NCBI GenBank assembly: GCA_050946835.1
Contig: JBMNVN010000005.1
Span: 1 to 64,000, forward strand
Direction: 5' to 3'
DNA from: UBA1447 sp002329225
GTDB taxonomy: Bacteria; Bacillota; Clostridia; Oscillospirales; Acutalibacteraceae
DNA: 64,000 nucleotides
A program made the position numbers and the translations under genes. Shown here piece after piece: positions 62,073 through 64,000 of the stretch. Numbering within the stretch: position 1 is the first letter of the stretch; each line of letters begins with the position of its first letter. The notes beneath the pieces were generated by a model. It saw only the letters and a program-made list of their open reading frames with translations, was not told the DNA's origin and did not search any database.

Positions 62073-64000
62073 TCAGCGCACCGCATTCGGCCCCATGGTG
62101 AAGACCATAGTCCCGCCCTCCGCTATCAGTGAGTGGGCAAAGGAGGGGCTTTCAACCGCTTGTCCGTTGACGGTAAGGTTTTGAACATAGATGTTTTCGG
62201 GGGACTGGTTTTTTGCAATCACTGTAAGAGTTTTGCCGTTGCCCAGATTAACTTCCGCCCTTTCAATATTGGGGGAGCCGTGCCAGTAAAGGTCGGTACC
62301 CGCTACAGGGTAAAAGCCCATGGCGGAAAACACATACCAGGCGCTTAAAGTGCCCCCGTCATCGTTGCCGTCCAAACCGTCAACATCCGTACTGTGCCGC
62401 TCGGCCAAGGCCCAGCGAACCCATTTTTGAGTCAAATCCGGCCGACCCGCCTCGTTAAAGAGGTAGGGGGCATGAATATCATGCTGGTTGCCTTGCCAGT
62501 ATCCGGCGCCCGGGTCTATGGCCGCCCTGTTTTTGCTGGCATCGAGCATAAAACGGTCAAGTTCTCTTACAAAATATTTCTTTCCGAAAAGGTCAATAAG
62601 TCCTTGAGGGTCATGGGGGACAGACCAGCGCCACTGGCGGGGACTCCCCTCGCAGTAAGCATCGGACACTTTTACAGGCAGTATCTCATCATAGTAACTG
62701 GTAATCCCGGGCATCAGCGGTTTTTGCCAACTGCCGTCGGCAAAACGAGCCTGAAAATACTTTGTCACCGGATTCCATAGATTTTTATAGTTTTGGGATT
62801 TTGCGGCAAAGTACTCCGCATCCTCATTTTTGCCCAAGGCCTCCGCCATCAGCGCAATGCTGCCGTCCGCCCAGGCATACTCCAGTGTACGGCTGACGGA
62901 GTCCTTATCGGATTTTGCCAGACAATAACCGTAGGTGTTGTATTCGTCAACACGGGGGCGGTTGTCGGCTCCCGGCACTGTCTGCATTGAGGTCTTCTTC
63001 ATATAGCCGAAAGCCTCTTCAGCCTCAAAATCTCTGATGCCTTTCAGGTAACTTTCGGTAACAACCATATCCGCCGGCGACCCGAACATTGAACCGGTGT
63101 AGCCTCCGCCGGAGGGCCAGCGGGGCAGGGTGCCGCCTACCCGAGCCATGCGTACAAGGCTTTTAAGGCAATCGCGCTGAATGTCCGGCGCAATGAGGTT
63201 ATAAAGGGGATGGGCGGTGCGGAAAGTATCCCAGAGGGACATGTCCGTGCGGTAGGTGAAGTCCTCCGCAATGCCCACCTGCTTTTTGAACCCCAGGTAC
63301 TCACCGTTGACATCGGTAAAATCCGTGGGCATTATCATTGTGTGGTAAAGGGCGGTATAGAATATAGTTTTAATATCGTCATCGGGCGTTTGGATTTTAA
63401 TTTTTGAAAGAGCCGTTTCCCAGGTGCTTTTAGCGGCATTCCTCACTGCATTAAAATCCGGCAAACCGGCTTCGGCATCAAGGTTTTGTCTGGCGTTTTC
63501 AAGGCTTACAAAGCTGATGCCGATTTTAATTTCCACCGCCCGGCCTTTGATGTTGCCGAAGTTTATATCCGCACCCGCATCTTTGCCGCTCCCGGCGGAA
63601 ACGGTTGCCCCCTCAACCCTTTCCCCGTCGTTCCATACGGCGAAGGACTCAAAGGGCGTATCAAAACGGGCCGCAAAATAGCCCTTCAGCCCGCCGTAGC
63701 GGCCGGTGAAAGCGGTGAATACCCGCCCCTCTCCGGTGACTTCCCTTGCTTCGGGGTTTATTGTTACCTTGCCTTCTTCCGCCCTGCCGTCCCGCAAAAA
63801 GCTGGTGGCGTCAATAAAAATATGGGCGTCTTTTCCCGACCCGAAGGTGTAGCGGTGCACTCCCGTATGGGTTGCCGCCGTCATTTCCGCCATGCAGTCA
63901 ATTCCCGGCAGATAGACGGCATAATAGCCGGGGGAGGCTGTCTCTTTTTCATGGGAAAAAATAATGGGGTTGCTGAGCCTTTTTGCCGGGTCGGTATCGC
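62073..64000 (-). CDS. Glycoside hydrolase family 92 alpha-mannosidase, 5'-truncated by window edge
   Basis: The frame is open to base 63998 and the conserved FSHEKETASPGYYAVYL lies before the apparent ATG at 63893, so the gene begins beyond the window. Over ~640 visible residues it shows AEMTAATHTGVHRYTF, FYTALYHTMIMPTDFTDVNGEYLGF, YRTDMSLWDTFRTAHPLYNLI, PRWPSGGGYTGSMFGSPADMVV and DGLDGNDDGGTLSAWYVFSAMGFYPVAGTDLYWHGSP. These are standard GH92 motifs, including the calcium- and acid-residue regions. GH92 enzymes release mannose from alpha-1,2 to alpha-1,6-linked glycans. Whether it is secreted cannot be seen here. Confidence 0.92.
   Translation of the reverse strand, partial: DTDPAKRLSNPIIFSHEKETASPGYYAVYLPGIDCMAEMTAATHTGVHRYTFGSGKDAHIFIDATSFLRDGRAEEGKVTINPEAREVTGEGRVFTAFTGRYGGLKGYFAARFDTPFESFAVWNDGERVEGATVSAGSGKDAGADINFGNIKGRAVEIKIGISFVSLENARQNLDAEAGLPDFNAVRNAAKSTWETALSKIKIQTPDDDIKTIFYTALYHTMIMPTDFTDVNGEYLGFKKQVGIAEDFTYRTDMSLWDTFRTAHPLYNLIAPDIQRDCLKSLVRMARVGGTLPRWPSGGGYTGSMFGSPADMVVTESYLKGIRDFEAEEAFGYMKKTSMQTVPGADNRPRVDEYNTYGYCLAKSDKDSVSRTLEYAWADGSIALMAEALGKNEDAEYFAAKSQNYKNLWNPVTKYFQARFADGSWQKPLMPGITSYYDEILPVKVSDAYCEGSPRQWRWSVPHDPQGLIDLFGKKYFVRELDRFMLDASKNRAAIDPGAGYWQGNQHDIHAPYLFNEAGRPDLTQKWVRWALAERHSTDVDGLDGNDDGGTLSAWYVFSAMGFYPVAGTDLYWHGSPNIERAEVNLGNGKTLTVIAKNQSPENIYVQNLTVNGQAVESPSFAHSLIAEGGTMVFTMGPNAVR

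Overview
The window looks like a chromosomal contig from an anaerobic Clostridia-class Firmicute, possibly Oscillospiraceae-like or a relative. The evidence is strong AGGAGG-type ribosome binding sites, TTGACA/TATAAT promoters, an rpsF-ssb-rpsR operon, an NADH/NADP-type [FeFe]-hydrogenase operon (hndABCD), ferredoxin-type MinD ATPases and a TrpXYZ-like ABC transporter. No tRNA, rRNA, complete insertion sequence or CRISPR array was found.

Layout. (1) Positions 1-15239 hold four tandem paralogous genes for large secreted proteins built from InlB-type B repeats, with a shared Ig-like C-terminal region; the first is cut by the left edge. Promoters are visible before the second to fourth genes and hairpins follow all four. 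(2) Positions 15488-16860 encode two uncharacterised membrane-anchored proteins. (3) Positions 16905-35526 form a Wzx/Wzy-type surface polysaccharide locus: pyruvyl transferase homologue, two aminotransferases, two glycosyltransferases, polymerase, flippase, UDP-ManNAcA genes (wecC, wecB), UDP-L-FucNAc genes (fnlA/B/C) and a Wzz-tyrosine-kinase fusion. It contains a decayed PIG-L/PglD remnant at 22158-22618. No initiating phosphoglycosyl transferase is visible. (4) Positions 35636-37850 carry rpsF-ssb-rpsR and fba. (5) Positions 37877-42118 carry two base-excision repair genes (an OGG-type glycosylase and nth), a COG2509 flavoprotein and a hydroxypyruvate-isomerase-like protein. A cluster of four DnaA-box-like sites lies between ogg and nth. 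(6) Position 42302 starts a large conserved membrane protein. (7) Positions 44154-47901 carry a DUF5320/DUF134/NifX-like/two Fe-S MinD-type ATPases/metallo-beta-lactamase operon, with a perfect 15-bp inverted repeat flanking its -10 box. (8) Positions 48052-50900 encode a TrpXYZ-like importer. (9) Positions 50901-52453 look like a scar: four tandem 23-bp repeats, a perfect (TCGT)20 microsatellite, and a truncated FtsK/HerA-like fragment joined tail-to-tail to a truncated ABC exporter gene near 52400. (10) The minus strand from 53669 to 64000 carries an MraY-type transferase, guaB, hndDCBA, a Cof-type HAD phosphatase and a GH92 alpha-mannosidase cut by the right edge.

How the parts fit together. 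Regions 1-3 make up a cell-surface block in which secreted repeat proteins sit next to a polysaccharide locus. The predicted sugars (ManNAcA and L-FucNAc) resemble those of Staphylococcus aureus type 5/8 capsules. Region 7 is a predicted metal/redox operon of unknown function, and the hnd operon links NAD(P)H to H2.

Three genes with well-conserved N-termini (ogg at 38695, the DUF134 gene at 44587, the HAD gene near 62015) have no ATG, GTG or TTG at the expected start. They appear to start at CTG, ATA and ATT or ACG. This is either real rare-start usage or local sequence error, and it is the most unusual genome-wide clue in the window. All functional calls come from reading the sequence; no database search was possible.
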